A stretch of 64,000 bases of DNA from Oscheius dolichura (GCA_932521035.1 OW051493.1:3534001-3598000); one strand, 5' to 3'. Positions 1 to 12,982 are shown, counted from the first letter of the stretch. Notes: generated from the sequence alone by a model not told the origin. Made by a program: numbers and translations.

Positions 1-626
1 TAGCACCAGCACAGTGGTGCGACTGGCTGGAGGATATCTACCCAAGAGGGACAGCATCTAAAAAAGTAGCAAATAATATGAACTAAAGAAAAAAACAAGA
101 AGAAAAAAGGAGATGGGCAGAAGACTATTCATTTTTATGGAAAATAACAAAAGTAGTCAGAAATACATGCGAGCGTTGCATTAGTTGGTTACATTTTCTG
201 CTTTAGCTTTTTCAGCCAAATATATTCTTTCGTACAAGAAATAATAATGAAAATTCGGAAGTGAATTTTATTTTTTATTCATGCCAAACAGAAACGGCGG
301 GCTGGATAGAAGATTATTCGAATGTATCTTTCGCAGTAAAGTCTAAATAGAAGTACATATTGTCCTCAAAATTTAGAGCTACAAAATACAGTACCAACAT
401 AAAAAACACAGTTACACGCCAACAAATAAAATTATAGCTTTACAGCACAGCTCATCGTCGACCGGCCGACGTAACTGTGCCCGTTTCGGCAGGCGGGAGA
501 CGAAAATTTCTGAAAACTTCACATTCTTCCTTCTGTCACGACAACGACGTCGTTCGGTTTGTTTCATTTTCTAATTCTAATCAGCTTTTTGATTTGCTCT
601 ATACTGCCAGCTTCCACCTAACACAC
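1..626. other. AT-rich 5' flank, no gene seen
   Basis: This stretch has no frame with coding character or family similarity that I can see. It is the upstream region of the Zwilch gene. The Zwilch reading frame stays open back to about position 477, but only from a GTG, so I place the start at the first ATG. Confidence 0.5.
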
Positions 627-2896
627 ATGCTTTTAGAGATGAGACGTCGTGTTGTGCCTACTAACGAAGTTCCCATAATAAGGGATGCTGAAACGCTCTT
701 TGGTAAAGAAGTCGTTATTTTTGATAATGGCAACTCTGATATTGAAATGAATGTTAGTTAATTTTATTACTTTGAAAAACACTTTCCAGACTGCAACAAC
801 AAAGTCCTCTTCATCAAAAAGCATGCTTTCGGAGAGTGAAAGCTGGGCAGGCTCTCCATTGAAATTTGAATTCTTCAGTCTTACAAAAATGATGAAAGGA
901 GCTGATTGGTCTGGTAATTGGTAGTATAAGCACTTTTAAACAGATTTTCTAGGTAAACGTTATTACAGAATGGTTACTTCTGATGAATATTTTGCATGTA
1001 ATCCAATGAGCACTCAAGAAGCAATGGAAAACCGATATCGGTTTAATTGTAACAAACTTGTCATCATTTGAAGTTCAGCCTTAGTTCAACTCCTACTGAA
1101 GATACTAAGATTAGTCATATTGAAGCTCCTGCCGTATTCTTCACTGATGCCAATGATCCATTGTCGACTGCATTTATGTCAGTCGCCCTTGAGAAAAACT
1201 ACACAGTCTCAACACACGGCCGTTTCCTTGGTTGGTCGTCATTTAAAATCTATTATTTACGTTTGTTATAGGAAAATTTGGCAATGAAGAAGAAAAGAAG
1301 CTGATTGTTTTGTCCCACCGTTTCAAGGGACTTTTCTCTACTTCCAAAGCAACTGCTGTCTACAACGTAAAAACTGTTCTGTTATGATCACCTATTGTGG
1401 TTCAGTTTTTGCCTATTCCTGCACCAGAAAGACGGTATACTGGATCTTACCCTTCGGAAATGTCAATGAAATTCACATGGACTAATAATATCACGGTTAC
1501 TATTTTTATTGTAAATTACTTCTGTAGTTTAGCCCACTTCTTATCTTACTGCTCCAGCTTCCAGTTCAAAAGTTACTATCCGATGTTCTCCTGGATGGAA
1601 AGATCCTCGTGTATCTCTTTTTGAAGAGACCTGCATTTTGGAACAGCTTTTGGTTAGAGCGGTTTTTAGATGATTTCATTTATTTCTTATAGTGTATGGC
1701 ACAGACACTTCGAGATGGCGTACCTATGATTTGGCCGAAAAATGATGATAAGGACGAAACTGTCCTTCCCCGAGTTCAGGCATTAATTGAACAGAGCAGT
1801 GTTGATAAACAAAATCCACTGAGCCATAGGTAAATTTACGATAGCATCAGATTAATAATGCTCAACATTTAGGTTCTTTGACTTCACCGAGCAACTGTTT
1901 GATATCCTCCGAGTTTGCACTGCAAGTGATACACTTGTAGCTGCACTGAAACTTGTCTTCAACGCTCTTAGGGATAACAAAATTAACACAATTGTAAGTC
2001 ATTCTTTGCAGTTTTTACATATATTTTGAGACCCATGCGGACAACAAATCGACTCTTGCTCGTCTTATTCGTGACTCTAATGCCGGAGATTTAAATCTTC
2101 CACGTCTTGAAGCAATGACAGTAATTCAAATTCTTTTGGAGATTGGTATTGAACGATTCAGAAGGTTGTTATTATCACTTCACGTATGAGCGTCTTTTAG
2201 AGATATGATTCACACTTTCATGAAACAAAATCTTGTTGTCAGCGCCGATGAATTTAAAATGCAGTATGTAGAACAAGGAGGCGCTCCGGAAGATAGAGCT
2301 TTGCAAATGTTACCTTTGCATTTGGCTCTCGTTACTATCATGGAGCTTACTAAATACCTTAACATGGGCGATCATGGCCTGTCACTTTTGAGAAAGTAGG
2401 TTGCATCTAGAAACGTTACCTTTTTATTTAGACGAGTTTTAAATGAATATACTGCTAGGCCGATTGAAAGTATCAAAGGGCCGTTCCATTTTGAAACATC
2501 CGTAACTTTCACTGAAGTTGATCCTAGTGCCCTCAAATGGTATTAATTTTTTTTTATTATGCATTAGTTGTTTTTAGTGTAAAACCTTTCCTTTGGATGA
2601 ATGAAGTGCTTTACTCTCCAAAAGCAGGAGCGGCGCCCGTGGCTCGTACCATAACCCATTTTACTAGAGAAATCCGCCTCGCGCATCTGGAAGACATTGC
2701 AAACACCTTGCTTGTTCAAAGAACACCTAAAACTGTTAACGACGAACCTGCAACTGTTAAAGGAGAATTTAACACTATTAAAGAAGAGTCGATGGAAATT
2801 GAAGCTACTCCTAACGAAGCCCCTACTCCCGAATCGCAGTATGTTTGTACTCTTATTACAGCCTCTTATAACAAGAATCTTGAAATGTATAATTGA
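627..2896 (+). CDS. zwl-1: Zwilch, kinetochore RZZ complex subunit
   Basis: Zwilch is a subunit of the Rod-Zw10-Zwilch complex. The complex sits on the outer kinetochore, recruits dynein/Spindly and supports the spindle checkpoint. The gene has about ten exons separated by introns of roughly 40 nt. Recognisable blocks, in order, are CNPMSTQEAMENRYR (near 990-1040), the strand around LSHRFKGLF (1310), LEQLL/CMAQTLRDGVP (1640-1720), FFDFTEQLFDIL (1873), then ALKLVFNALRD and TVIQILLEIGIERFRRD (2120-2210). The last block matches the human Zwilch segment IPVQMLLEIGLDKLKKD closely. The start is the first ATG of an open frame. The last exon ends with an acidic, Pro/Glu-rich tail and the stop at 2894-2896. 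An extra short 3' exon cannot be excluded, because a GT lies just before the tail end. The gene is AT-rich, unlike the GC-rich genes to its right. The family call rests on remembered similarity over several separate exons. Confidence 0.8.
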
Positions 2897-5279
2897 GATC
2901 TCATTATTTGATTAACGGACTTTTTACCGGTTAATATTGTAAGTGATACATTACCATAAAGTTTTATGTATGCTTGCATTTTACATTGAATCCAAGAATC
3001 TGAACTCCAAGGGATATTCAGGAGTGCTAGTTGAACACAATGTGACTACTATTGTTTCATTCGTACACATTGTCTTATCGAAGGTGAGTCGTTGATTTAC
3101 GATTTTCTCCGACTGCAGCTGACCGCAAACAGTCGTCGGGAGACGAACATCTGCTAGAGCATTTGTCATCGGCTTCTCGCATAATGAATGACGGCTCCCA
3201 CAGAAATCATTTACATAATTCTTTGCTGTGAGAACTAATTGCCAAAAGGAGATCATTCGCCAGATTATAAGCGCACAATGAGGATTAGGATGGCCACTTA
3301 TCCTCTTCACGGGTTCGATGCATATTTTACGCGCTCTTTCTATCATGGAATAGTCTAAAAATATTGTCCAGTTTAGTCTCCCGTGTCAGCAATATTTCAT
3401 TTCTTTGTTTTGCGCCCTAAGCACTCCTTTCTCCCGTGGGAATTAGTAGGATTTTACGCAACTCTGGACTGCCCGGGTAGCGGTCAAGGCCTCACAGTAA
3501 TCCGAGAGAGACTGAAGAAGTTTTGACCCTATCTATTCGGAAAAGTAGACAAATTATTAAGAGAAGTAATGATATTTTGTATTGGGTGATATTTTCAGGT
3601 TTCCACGGGATACTCACGATGTGAATCAGCGACTATTTAGTGGGTGATTGACCCGCCCAGTCCATATTCAGTCATCCCCAGCCTACGTCATTTCCCTTGG
3701 AATTGTAGAATTCTCTCAATTTCTCAAGTTTTGCCGGCCTTCTCGATCTCCTTCTCGGCCCTGCCCACAATCAACTCCAAGGCCATTTATCTCATCGCTT
3801 TCAGCGCCTGTCCCCGCTCGCCCCCCAAAAACTCTTCTTCTTCTTATCCTCCACGTGTGAGCACAGCTTGTGGCCATCCATCACGTTGTGGCCAGTTCGC
3901 CATCCTCCTCTACGCTCCCTTTCCCCTCTATTGTCAACGAGGTCGTCCAAATTAACCCCGGCGCCTCATCCACGGCCACAACTTTTCGTCGTCTGCTCTA
4001 CAATAGGACAGTCCATTATTCCGCCCCAAATCCCTTTCCTCAGATTTATCCAGACAAATTGCCTCTCCCCGCTCTTCTTCCAGTTTTTCAAGTCATTCCG
4101 GTGGCCCCTGCTTACAAGGGGAATTAATAGGATTACGATAAGGGCTCGGGGGAGGACAAAGGTTCCCCAAAAAGGAAAGATTGTTATTGTAATCCGACCC
4201 CCTCTACCTGTTTATTGGGGCACCGCCTTTCCTCATCACTGTTTTTGATCTCCTGACCTCCTATCCTCCAAAAACACTAATATTTCATTAGAGCCGGCCG
4301 TCGGAGTCGTCTTTCTCATTTCCTCTTGGTTTAAAATTGCTTTCCGTGTTAACAAACACACCGTTTTCCCCTTTAAATGGCCTCTTTCGACTTTTTTTAA
4401 ATGGATCACGTGGATTTTAAAAGAGAAACTGGGATAAATAGACAAATTGTGAAATTCTCTCACGTTTTTGACTGTCTATCGCTTCTTTTTCCCTTTTCCA
4501 TCCAATTTCCGGGGATATTATTCCTCCTCGACGCATACCATTGCATTTCTATGCGTCCTCCCCCATTCTCTGTCCATCCTATATGGGAAAAACTGTCTGC
4601 CATCCCTATATTTCCATCGAATCAAAGTATCTCTCCCAAATTCTCCCTAAAAATATTTCCTATATCCAACCAAAAGTCCTTCCTCCTTCCAAAAAGTAGT
4701 GTATCTGATTTGCCACCACCCGTTCTAAATTCAATTTTCACGCAGCAAAAAGTCGCCAGTGGCCTCTAATCCGGTGTTCTTTTTTAGTCGAATAAACAGT
4801 TTAGATCCTCCCGTCGATGTTTCCGAAAAGGGTCTCCCGTGTGGCTGAATCACTTTCCGGGCGGTCACCGTCGTGTGTCCCCCTGTAGTCGCCTCTTCTC
4901 TTTTTTCGTCGTCTCCCTCTTTTTTCAGAAAAGTTATAGGCTTGAAGCAATAAAAAGAAATGATCCATTTCGACAGCTAATCATCTGTGACCGTCTCCCT
5001 TTCCCTCTCCTTCTCTGCCCGTTTCCCCCTTTCCGTCGGCTTGCCTCCTGTAATAATTAGCCCTTGAGGCCAGCTCGCTGGTTGCAATTACCGTATCCTG
5101 ATCCCTCTCATTCCAGCCATATTCTAAAGAGAAGATATTAATTCACACCTGAGAACAACAGCCGGGACTGGGAGAGAGAAAACATTCGCCTGCTGCGACT
5201 GCTGGACGAGAGCACGTGGGGCCGGAGAGAGAGGCGGAGGCGGGGCTGAAAATCGGACGATTTCGCGCTAGGACTTTTG
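2897..5279. other. Intergenic region, AT-rich then GC-rich
   Basis: Between Zwilch and the R-Ras gene I see no exon series I can support. A 121-codon open frame on the minus strand (2981-3346, ATG start, eight Cys) has no recognisable domain and could be chance. Base composition switches from AT-rich to GC/pyrimidine-rich near 3.4-3.6 kb. The last few hundred bases presumably hold the R-Ras promoter and 5' UTR. Confidence 0.4.
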
Positions 5280-8200
5280 ATGGCTGGTGGCAGGACCCCT
5301 TCCCTGCCAGTACTGCGGATCGTCGTCGTCGGCGGTGGCGGAGTCGGCAAGTCGGCGCTCACCATCCAGTTCATACAGGTAGTTCATATTCTTTGTACCC
5401 CTACCAACCTTTTCCTCCCTTTCAGCAATATTTTGTCCAGGATTATGACCCCACAATTGAGGATTCCTACACGAAACAGTGCTTTGTGGACGAGGATCTC
5501 TGTCGGCTAGAGGGTCAGTGTCCTTTCTTTCTGGATTTTCAAGAAGTGCTGAGATTTGGTCGCATCAGAAGGGGTGTTCGCGGGCCTGCTCCCCTTTTGA
5601 CCATTCTCTTGAGGCTGGGAGCTCTTGGCCCCAATTTTAAGAGACCGGAGGACATGAAAAACATGAAATTCCTCAGGAAATCCTTCTCAAAATGACCAGA
5701 AATGGGCTATTTCCCCCTACCTCCCCGAGTTTATAAATGACTGGCCCTTTTTAGCCTCCTCCTCCACCGGATGATTCCCTAGAGACAAAAAGTGTCAATT
5801 TTTCAGTGTTGGATACAGCCGGCCAGGAGGAGTTCAGCACGATGAGGGAGCAATACCTCCGGACGGGCAACGGCTTCCTGATCGTCTTCGCCGTCACGGA
5901 CCGCAACAGGTGAGCCAGCCGTCTTCTCCGCCGTCTCCCGCCACCCGTAAAATCTCATTTGCCCTTTTTGACTCCCGGCTATATCTTGGCTGCCCTCCTG
6001 GCTCGTTCCTCCTCCTCCTCCTCGCCGTGTTTGAGTTCGTGTTTCGGGCCGAGAGTCGCTGAGCCTTTGAGCTCTTTGTCTTAGGCGAACGTCCGCGAAC
6101 ATGACAAACGTGTGTGGTGCCGGCGGGGCTGCCGTATCCTCTCCTAACCTGTACTTTTACGACCTTTACAACCTGACACACCTCTTCCCGGTTGGCCGGC
6201 CCATTGAAATGCGTCACCTGGGATGCCCCGCTTGTTTGTGTGTCCATCAACCCCCTCCAGCCAGCAAAACAAACTTCCCCCCGGAAAAAGGGCCCAGATT
6301 ATTCAGCAGCAGCTGCCGCCTTCCGGGGAATCGTCCTCCCCAAAAACGGAGAGAAGAGGCCAGCCAGCTAGTGTCAAGTGTTGTGGGGGCAGCCCCATCG
6401 GCGTCGGCCGCGGTCGGCCGACCAAACAAAGCGCCTACGGGTATCACCCGGTTATCAATCGGAAATCAATAGATAGGGCCAACTGTGAGTGTGTTTATTC
6501 TCTCACGGGAGGCTCTGTTGCAATTTTTATCGGGACCAACCAATTTCAGGGAGACTTTATGGGGCTGTTGGACACACAGCCAACACACACACGCGACGGG
6601 CCCATGGAATCGGGCCCGAAAATGGCTGTAGAGGACGGGATTTATGGGGGCAGTTGGGGGAGAGGAGGCGCCGGGGATGAAGAGACAACCACAGAATAAG
6701 AAAAAGACGAACGGGGCAATCCTTTCTACGAAGAACCAAGCGGAGGATCGACCAAATATCCCTAGATGCCCAATACAGTACCCCCATATATACGAGAATT
6801 ACTCTGCTTCCGGCCCGCATCAGAGAACGTTCCATCTCACCCCCGCCGCCTTCCTTCTTTCCATCCCAGTTTTCGGATCCATCCTCGCCTTTCCGTTCTT
6901 TTCAATCCATCAATGTTGCGCTTTTCTCCCCGGACAATGAACGCGTGAAGGAATTCCGACACAAGGGGAAGAGTGAGCGAACGGGACGACGGGGCATTCC
7001 ACCCGGGATTAGGACTTCCTCCCCCGGTGGATACAGCTGTAACTCCCAGAACTGGTTCAGTCCGTAGCGGTCACCCGTCATAAACTTCAAAATAACTGGG
7101 CATACGAAAAAACAAGAGATTTCAGCTACGACGAGATTCGACGACTGCACACACTGATCTCCCGAGTCAAGGATCGAGATGACTTTCCAATTCTCCTCGT
7201 GGGGAACAAGGCCGACCTCCTCCAGGAAAGACATGTGAGCGCCTTCGTTTTGTTTTCTTCTCGGCAGAAAAGGGGGAAAAGAACAGTTCACACCTGATAA
7301 AGGGACGGTTTTTTGTTGGTTGGAGGGCAGATAAGGGAGGAGATCGTAAATAGGCAATCCCGAGGGTGAGGAGTGGTTCTCAACCAAAATAACTGTTTCC
7401 CGATGAGCAGAAATCGTCTCCTATCGGCAGAGAGAATGGCATGTGCCCTTTGTTCGACGGAACTTGCAACACCCGGGACAGTAGCGGTTATCTTTAGTAG
7501 TCATTAGTGGGGCAGATGACAGGACAAAGGCGGAAGGCCGTCTCAGAGACTTGCTGGAGGGAACAGGCCTTTGGAATAAGTCATGATTTCGAGTTTCCGT
7601 CTAATTTTGTAGAATCTGCCATCCACTGCCAGTACACGGTCTGCCCCCCTTCGTCGTCGTCCTCCTCCCGCTTCCCTCCAATCCCCAAACCTGTTATATT
7701 TGCTGCAATTTCTTCAATCCTAATTCACCTCTCTTGGCCGGGTCTGAGTGGCTGTCCCCCGGTGTGCCAAGTGGAAACATCGGTTGGAAAGGGGCGACCG
7801 GGAGAGGAGAACAAGGTGCTGTAGAGTGTGAGTGAACCAGCCCAATAACCATCGATGCGCATAATCTTCTGTCGCCTATCCCGTACGTGTTGCTCTTGCC
7901 TCTTTTATGTCCCCCTCCTTTGCCCTGATCGTGTTTGCCCACAGAGTGTGGGGCTCCGTTTCCCATTCCTTTTCTTTGGCCTGGAAACGACCACAAAGCC
8001 ACGTAACTCGACCCTCTCTACAAGCAGAGCACACCAGGGCGATATGGGGGGCGAGGGGGGCCGTGTAATTGGATAAGGAAGGAGATGCCTTCTGTGATGG
8101 TCACCTCCATGCATTTTATGTTTTCTACCAGGGAGGAAAAGGGCCAGGTAATGTCGGTAAACAGTAGGGCAAGGGCCCTTTCCCCCCAAACTTCCCCCTC

Positions 8201-9464
8201 CCAGGCCAACCTCCTCCTACTCCTCATTATGTCCTCGGCCATTGTTTTTTCTCGCCCCGGCTGTTTGTGTGTCTAATCTCCCCAAATCCGGCAATATCCC
8301 CTCCTCGTACTGTTTACCCAGGCCGTGTTATCTGTTCCGCAGTTGCCATTTTTGCTCGTCCAACTGGCAGTAGTTAGTAAGGGGATACCTCCTCCCTCCC
8401 TGGCTGCCTTTCCCAATGGAATCCGATATACATGTACGAGGAGGTGTCCCGGCAATTCTCTCTCCCGGGCCACTTTTTCCCGGCGTGACTTTTCTCGCCA
8501 AGGGCAGCAGTCTCCCTCGATTGGCAAATAATAGAAAGTCAAGGCCGTGAGAATGTTCCGAGTTTTAAAGAGACAGAGTGTCCTCCTCTCCTCCTCCTCC
8601 CAATGTATACATCCAAAGTGCAGATGTTCGGGAGAGAGGAGAGGAGCCGGCCCAGTCCGGAACATGTGGCCACCCCCTGCGGTGACCATACGAAATACGG
8701 AGACCGTATGGAAATCGAAAGAAAAATGACAGACAGGGAGGCGAAGGTTTATGGCCCCCGCACCTGGGGATTCGGCAGCCTTATGAGTTTTAGGAGGTCG
8801 CGGCTGGCCATTGTTGTAGGGGCCGAAACAACCAAATTGGACGGCAGCCGACATGTGTTCATATGATTCAAAGAGTACACGGGGGACGCTAAAAAGAGAG
8901 AAATTAAAGAACATCTGTACAATTCGCCGCTTTTCTGTGGTCAGCGGGGTCTGTTCCCATGGTCATTAGGCAGGGTTGATCGCTCCCAGGGAATTTACAA
9001 CTGCCTTATCTCATGGCAGACTGAAGTTCTTTCTTGCCTTACAGAGCAAAAGATGAGAGGACATTTCGAATATTTCAGGTGTCCCGCTCTGAGGCCGAGG
9101 ACCTGGCCAAACAGCTCGGGATCGGCTACGTGGAGTGCAGTGCCAAGACTCGCCACAACGTGGAGAGGGCCTTCCATGACGTTGTCCGTATGGTCAGGTT
9201 CGTCTCTTCTCTTCCTCCATAAAAGAGGCCTCCTCGTATTGTTGTTGTGGCCTGTGATGCCCAGTGCCGGAGTCGGTGCGTGGAGTGTTTGAGCAGGCGA
9301 GAGAAGGAGAGCCGACAAGTGCATCTCCCTTGCCGACGATATCTTTTTATCAGGGATCTTTCAGGAAATATCAGACGGACGAGAGGCAGCCGAGGGACGA
9401 GGTCGACCGGAGGATAGAGTCCCCGATCAAAGGCAAGAAGCGCAAAAACTGCCGGATACAATAA
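5280..9464 (+). CDS. ras-1: R-Ras-type small GTPase
   Basis: Membrane-bound Ras-family GTPase, a molecular switch acting on adhesion and growth signalling. Six exons: 5280-5378, 5426-5512, about 5808-5909, about 7120-7229, 9079-9198 and 9361-9464. Motifs in order: P-loop [15 protein letters not shown]-Ras/M-Ras-type effector loop [12 protein letters not shown], switch [17 protein letters not shown] (Gln of DTAGQ kept), GNKAD, and ECSAK. The tail [11 protein letters not shown] has a polybasic stretch and a CAAX box (Cys-Arg-Ile-Gln). A terminal Gln favours farnesylation. The N-terminal extension before the P-loop is about 16 residues, shorter than in mammalian R-Ras. Introns 3 and 4 are long (about 1.2 and 1.85 kb), unlike the roughly 40-nt introns elsewhere, and may carry regulatory sequence. 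It could be called M-Ras; the effector loop fits R-Ras slightly better. Confidence 0.9.
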
Positions 9465-9853
9465 TTCCCCTGCCTTCCTCTCTGCCATCCTCGGCTTTAA
9501 TGCGGGCTCCAGTAGACATTTTCTCTCCCTTTAGTTCAAGATCCTTTCCCCCTGTTGGCCTTAGCTTTCTCCCGCGTCGCCCAGCCATTTCCGTCCGGAC
9601 ACGGAACTCGGCTGGGCGACGAATGAGTACATGACTTTCTGAGGCATTTCCTACCGTACCTCCTTCCCTCTATTGAGACTGTGATAATTGCAAAAAAGGC
9701 CCTTTGATCTCAGAGAAAAGAGAAAAATAGAAAAAAAAACAAAAGCGAGACCAAGGCCCTCTAATAATCCCGGTTCTATCCTCATTGTGTCGTTGTCTCC
9801 TCTTCCTCTAAATATACTTATCCCCCCAACAAATAAAGAGTTTTATCCAGTCT
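9465..9853. other. Convergent 3' region
   Basis: Shared 3' flank between the plus-strand R-Ras gene and the minus-strand LITAF-like gene. No coding signal is visible. An A-rich stretch lies near 9695-9745. Confidence 0.4.
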
Positions 9854-10635
9854 TTATCGTCGTTTCTCTGCTAAAAGTCGAGAACAACAGGGACAGTAGT
9901 GACGGGCATCCTTGCTACAGTTGCAACAAATCACAAAGATCTGGAAATGCCCCTGCTGCTATAAAAAGGGTTATTACCAGGGGCCAGCAGAAGATGAGGA
10001 TGGAAGTGAGACAGAGGATCCACGTTATGATACTCCACTGGTAGCTGACGACGGTTATTACCTGAAAAATTGGAATGGAGAGACACGGAGACTGTTTCTA
10101 TGGACACTGGGCAAAGTCTTTACTCACTGATTTATTGCAATAGGGACAGAATTCCACGTATGGCTTGTAGCAAGGCGCCTGCTGAAAAGGAAGAAATTCA
10201 AGAGCAATAGAAGAATATTTACCTTTGGGGAGTGGACGACAATGACGTTTAGAGGATGGGTGACAATCTGAAAAGGACGAATTAGATTGTAATTAGAATA
10301 AAGTACAGTGGCTTGGCCCGCGGATTTTACATAGGCTAGAGGGGATGCTTCCCTAAATTAGACAGGGATTCCCGAGAGCCCTCGGTAGATTCTTTTGCTT
10401 ACCGGAGGATGAAGCTGGGCTGGCTGTAGAATAACAGTGGGTTGAGGTGTCGTCTGGTAGAAGACAGCGGGAGGAGGAGGATGCACTGGAACGGTGGCAG
10501 AGGGTTGGTGGATGTCAGATGGCCGATCTTCTTCTACCTGAATTAGACAGGAGATTGTATCCACTTTTAGGAATTCTCCACCTCTTCTGGGATTTTCTCC
10601 AATTCGTCATACGGAGGAGGAGCAGGGTCAAGCAT
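9854..10635 (-). CDS. LITAF-domain protein, copy 1
   Basis: A small monotopic membrane protein of the LITAF/SIMPLE family, which acts on late endosomal and lysosomal membranes. Six exons reconstruct on the minus strand: 10635-10582 (start MLDPAPPPYDELEKIPEE), 10537-10403, about 10270-10226, about 10176-10120, about 10065-9980 and about 9940-9854. The N-terminal half is Pro/Gln-rich with a PPPY motif, the class that binds NEDD4-type WW domains. The C-terminal half is the LITAF zinc domain. It has a first knuckle FCPYCN, then a hydrophobic membrane-insertion segment (WILCLTSILIFCWPL), then a second knuckle with NCSKDARHYCPCC, and ends in EKRR. All four zinc-ligand cysteine positions are present. 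The exon pattern is the same as in the neighbour at 11.2-11.9 kb, so the two are a tandem duplication. Confidence 0.85.
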
Positions 10636-10827
10636 GTCAATCTATGAATAAGAGGCAAGGGAATGGATCAATACGATGAGAAAGCGGTAAGCGGTAGACC
10701 GGCTCCAGGTAAAAGTGCGGAGGTCTGTATGCTCAGCATACTATACTGACTCGACTCGATGAACGATGTTGTCATTTTATCATCCCTTCGACAAACAGAA
10801 GAGGACGGGGGCACGGTAACCTTTAAA

Positions 10828-11135
10828 AACTCTTAAAGGAACTGTCAGGGACCTTTGGATTAGTAAAAGACTTAGCGTCCTTTTTCTGTAAAGCCCTTGG
10901 CGGGAGTTCCCCTTGTCAAAAGCCATATCCGTGTTTTGTGGCGGTTGGTGAACGTGTTTGGTATCAGTTTGTAGAGAAAAAATCGCTTGTAAAGGCGTAC
11001 TATGGACGGTTTCTCCAATAGACCACAGAGAGCTCCAATTTCAAAAATGGAGAATCCCGGCCAAGGGCTTTACAGAAAAAAGACGCCAAGTCTTTCACTA
11101 AACCAAAGGTCCCTGACAGTCCCTTTAAAAACTCG
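10828..11135. repeat. Foldback (inverted-repeat) element
   Basis: Two arms of about 84 bp (10828-10911 and 11051-11135) are reverse complements with roughly 90% identity. They flank a loop of about 139 bp. The outer ends are CTTTAAAAACT-like and AT-rich. The arms hold ACTGTCAGGGACCTTTGG and CTGTAAAGCCCTTGGC in opposite orientation. There is no open frame inside. It lies exactly between the two duplicated LITAF genes. This looks like a non-autonomous foldback or MITE-type element; no target-site duplication was clear to me. Confidence 0.8.
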
Positions 11136-11242
11136 AAATAGTCTCTGGGAAAAAGGTGGGTGTGAATAAATGGGGGCAGACTACGGTCAGTTCGAGACTC
11201 ATGGTCTACTTATTTAGTTGTTCAGACATTTATTTATTACGA

Positions 11243-11930
11243 TCATCGTCTTTTCACGGCCAACAGTTTTTGACAACAGGGACAGTAGTGGTGGGCGTCC
11301 TTACTGCACTCACAGCAAATGGCAAAGATCTGAAACGTCTTCTATAGTCGAACTATTGAGTAAACCAACCAGAGGCCAGCAGATGATCAAGGAAATGATA
11401 CAGTAGATCCATGTCTGGGTGCCCCACTCGTAGCGGACTACCGTCTTCACCTGAAAGGAGGTTGAGAGGGGAGAGGGCGACGGCTCACGGTTTGGTTGCA
11501 ATAGGGACAGAATTCTTGGTAAGACTCGTAGTCACGCGCTTCCTGGAAAGTCAGACGATTACAAGAAAATGGGGGAAGGGGCTACCTTTATTGCATGGAC
11601 GATGACGACATTTGCGGGCTGCGTAACGGTGACGAACTGAAAAGGAAGGGTGGATCAGTCAAGTACAGTACCCTGCTCTCTTCTCCAGGTCCGAATTTGT
11701 TAGATTACCTACCTGAGGTTGTGCTGGTTGTTGCAAAATTACAGTAGGTTGAGCGGCCGGCTGTTGATAAACTATAGAAGGGGCCACGGCTGGGGCGGAA
11801 GAGTGCTGGTCGTCTGCTGTGGATGACTCACCCTGGAGGGAAGGAAGAATTGATTGAGATTGTGAAATTCGCCTACCTCTTCGGGGATCCTCGGTTTTTC
11901 CTCATAAGGAGGGGGAGCTGTGTCGGCCAT
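11243..11930 (-). CDS. LITAF-domain protein, copy 2
   Basis: Second LITAF-family gene, with the same six-exon structure and phases as copy 1. Exon 1 is 11930-11877 and encodes MADTAPPPYEEKPRIPEE, again with a PPPY motif. The next exon is Ala/Gln/Pro-rich. The zinc domain has EFCPYCN, then a hydrophobic segment (WIYCIISLIICWPL), then CCECSKDAHHYCPCC, ending VKRR. Introns are about 40-60 nt with TTTCAG or TTCCAG acceptors. The protein should insert one hairpin into endosomal membranes and recruit WW-domain ubiquitin ligases through PPPY; this is inferred from the family. The two copies differ mostly in the proline-rich linker. Confidence 0.85.
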
Positions 11931-12982
11931 TATCTGGAGAAGGGGGATTAGAAATGGATATGGGCTGTAATTGGACGGGAAAAACTGGGAAAGGATGGGA
12001 GGACGACTCGACCCAATGAAACAAACAATGGCTGCCTATCAGCGGAAGAAGTGAAAGATAGTGACAAGAGCACGGCTCGTTGAAAAATGCGGAGAGATGA
12101 CTGGGCGGAATGATGTGGCCGTTATCGGGTTAGCACCCCAATGGCAAACAGGGAACAGATAACCTTGCCATCTTGTACCCTTCTAAACTACGGACTCTCT
12201 GGGAAAAAACATGTCAGAACAGCTGATACTCATTCGGAGGAGGAGGACAGGGAGGAGGCCACCACAAGGGGGAGGATATTCTAGAACGGGAGGACTCCGC
12301 GGAGGAGCCTCTCGGAGTGGCGAAACTCATCAAAATAGAGGCTCTTCGTGGATTTACTATGAAAAGACTATTGGAGAGCTCTGAATAGGGCACCGGAACT
12401 TCTATTAACCAGCAAAAATCCGGATTACTGCCCTCTTCCCGTGTCATACCCACATCATTAGTCCTTTCAAATGGCTATCACTGACAGTTGTCTTTACATG
12501 AAGTGCATTCTGGTCTACCCGGCCTCCTGTGTGCTGGACACCGTCTGAACTAGGTCACCATAAAGGAAAGATGGGAGAATCCGAAGCCTGATAGCCATTT
12601 TATATACAATTTTTTACATACAAAGATACCATTTTATACCATATCTTATTTGTGATGTGCTCTCGTTTTTCTATTTTCAAATAGGCCACCTGAATCGGAG
12701 GGATACCGACGAGGCGGCTCCGGACTGGCGGTGGAAAGGACGGAGACAGGAACCGGCCAGGGAGGAGATAACGTTGAAAACCCCCTCTTCTTTTTATTTT
12801 CCACTTCCTGTGTCAAGTGTTTGCTATTATGGACGCTTGAAATCTGTAATAAATGTGAAGGAGCTGTGTATGGGAACAGACCAGGGCCTTCCCAACAGAG
12901 GACAAAGAACAGCCGTCGATATAAACTCTTTATTGGAGAACAACCCGAAAAGACCCGAGTTTGTTATGTTTGAAAGGACACG
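11931..12982. other. Intergenic, with short inverted repeat
   Basis: No gene could be assembled here. A minus-strand open frame at 12214-12453 ends in a Pro-rich stretch (PPPCPPPPNEYQLF). It may be a decayed or alternative first exon related to the LITAF N-termini, but this is weak. A short inverted repeat, AAATGGCTATCA near 12468 and TGATAGCCATTTT near 12588, is spaced by about 110 bp. Confidence 0.35.

Noticed and set aside
8273..8914. 213-codon minus-strand frame in the long R-Ras intron
   Set aside because: No domain, no splice partners and uneven composition; intron DNA here is GC-rich and long frames arise by chance.
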